Shown here piece by piece: positions 63,924 to 64,000 of a stretch of 64,000 nt of DNA; position 1 is the stretch's first letter; every line of letters begins with the position of its first letter. Origin of the DNA: Staphylococcus auricularis. Its GTDB lineage: Bacteria; Bacillota; Bacilli; Staphylococcales; Staphylococcaceae. The notes under the pieces are model-generated. The model was not told the origin of the DNA, did not search any database, and was given only the letters and a program-made list of their open reading frames with translations. The position numbers were made by a program, and so were the translations under genes. Location: contig NZ_LLER01000003.1 of the NCBI RefSeq assembly GCF_001500315.1, positions 1 through 64,000 of the forward strand. The letters run 5' to 3'.

Positions 63924-64000
63924 CATATATAAACTTATATCAATTTAATTGAAAACCTATACCTTAATCTTTGACAAAAAATTATAGTTAAAATTGAAAT

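Noticed and set aside
1..64000. CRISPR array, tRNA/rRNA genes, prophage or toxin-antitoxin locus
   Set aside because: No regularly spaced repeats, no tRNA-like cloverleaf or rRNA sequence, and no phage or toxin-antitoxin-like gene pair was seen.

Overview
This is a chromosomal core region of a staphylococcus. Gene order and protein lengths follow the Staphylococcus stretch rpsP-rimM-trmD-rplS ... rbgA-rnhB-sucCD-dprA-topA-trmFO-xerC-hslVU-codY-rpsB-tsf-pyrH-frr-uppS-cdsA-rseP-proS-polC-rimP-nusA-infB-rbfA-truB-ribF-rpsO-pnp-rnjB-spoIIIE/ftsK-ymf cluster-pgsA-cinA-recA-rny-ymdB-porA, read here on the minus strand from high to low coordinates. Many products (PolC, RNase J2, SucC, PyrH, TopA) look nearly identical in length and motifs to the S. 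aureus proteins as I remember them. The sequence differs from S. aureus in the accessory pockets, so another species is likely; I cannot name it from this window alone.

Layout. 1-3.8 kb: 2-oxoacid:ferredoxin oxidoreductase alpha subunit (cut by the window edge), YmdB, a small conserved plus-strand gene and RNase Y. 4.2-7.8 kb: recA with an SOS box, cinA, pgsA and a RodZ-like membrane HTH protein. 7.8-15.3 kb: the ymf cluster (YmfK, broken by a frameshift; the SDR protein YmfI; the M16 pair YmfH/YmfF; GntR-type YmfC) and the DNA translocase. 15.5-27.2 kb: RNA turnover and translation (rnjB, pnp, rpsO, ribF, truB, rbfA, infB, ylxQ, rnpM, nusA, rimP). 27.3-40.2 kb: polC, proS, rseP, cdsA, uppS, frr, pyrH, tsf, rpsB. 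40.4-52.9 kb: codY, hslUV, xerC, trmFO, topA, dprA, sucDC, rnhB, rbgA. 53-59.5 kb: an accessory pocket with a lone siderophore-binding-like protein that has no export signal and two tandem YfhO-family membrane proteins, the main genes on the plus strand. 59.7-62 kb: rplS, trmD, rimM, rpsP. 62-64 kb: a C69 dipeptidase and a 28-codon remnant of a PHP phosphatase where I would expect ffh.

Functionally the window joins DNA replication and segregation (PolC, TopA, XerC, translocase), SOS repair (RecA), transcription termination and translation (NusA, IF2, RimP, RbfA, RimM, r-proteins), RNA decay (RNase Y, RNase J2, PNPase), envelope lipid synthesis (PgsA, CdsA, UppS, RseP), nutrient sensing (CodY) and the TCA cycle (SucCD). 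Several regulatory elements can be read directly: a LexA box at recA, a cre-like CcpA site inside the sucCD promoter, a terminator-like leader before rimP-nusA, candidate r-protein leaders for rpsO, rpsB and rplS, and many intrinsic terminators.

I saw no clear, large undescribed system. The features most worth a second look are the dinucleotide-tract frameshift in ymfK, the leaderless FecB-like protein, the tandem YfhO pair, a roughly 150-nt structured element between rpsP and rimM, and the decayed PHP gene. No rRNA, tRNA, CRISPR array, insertion sequence or prophage was seen.
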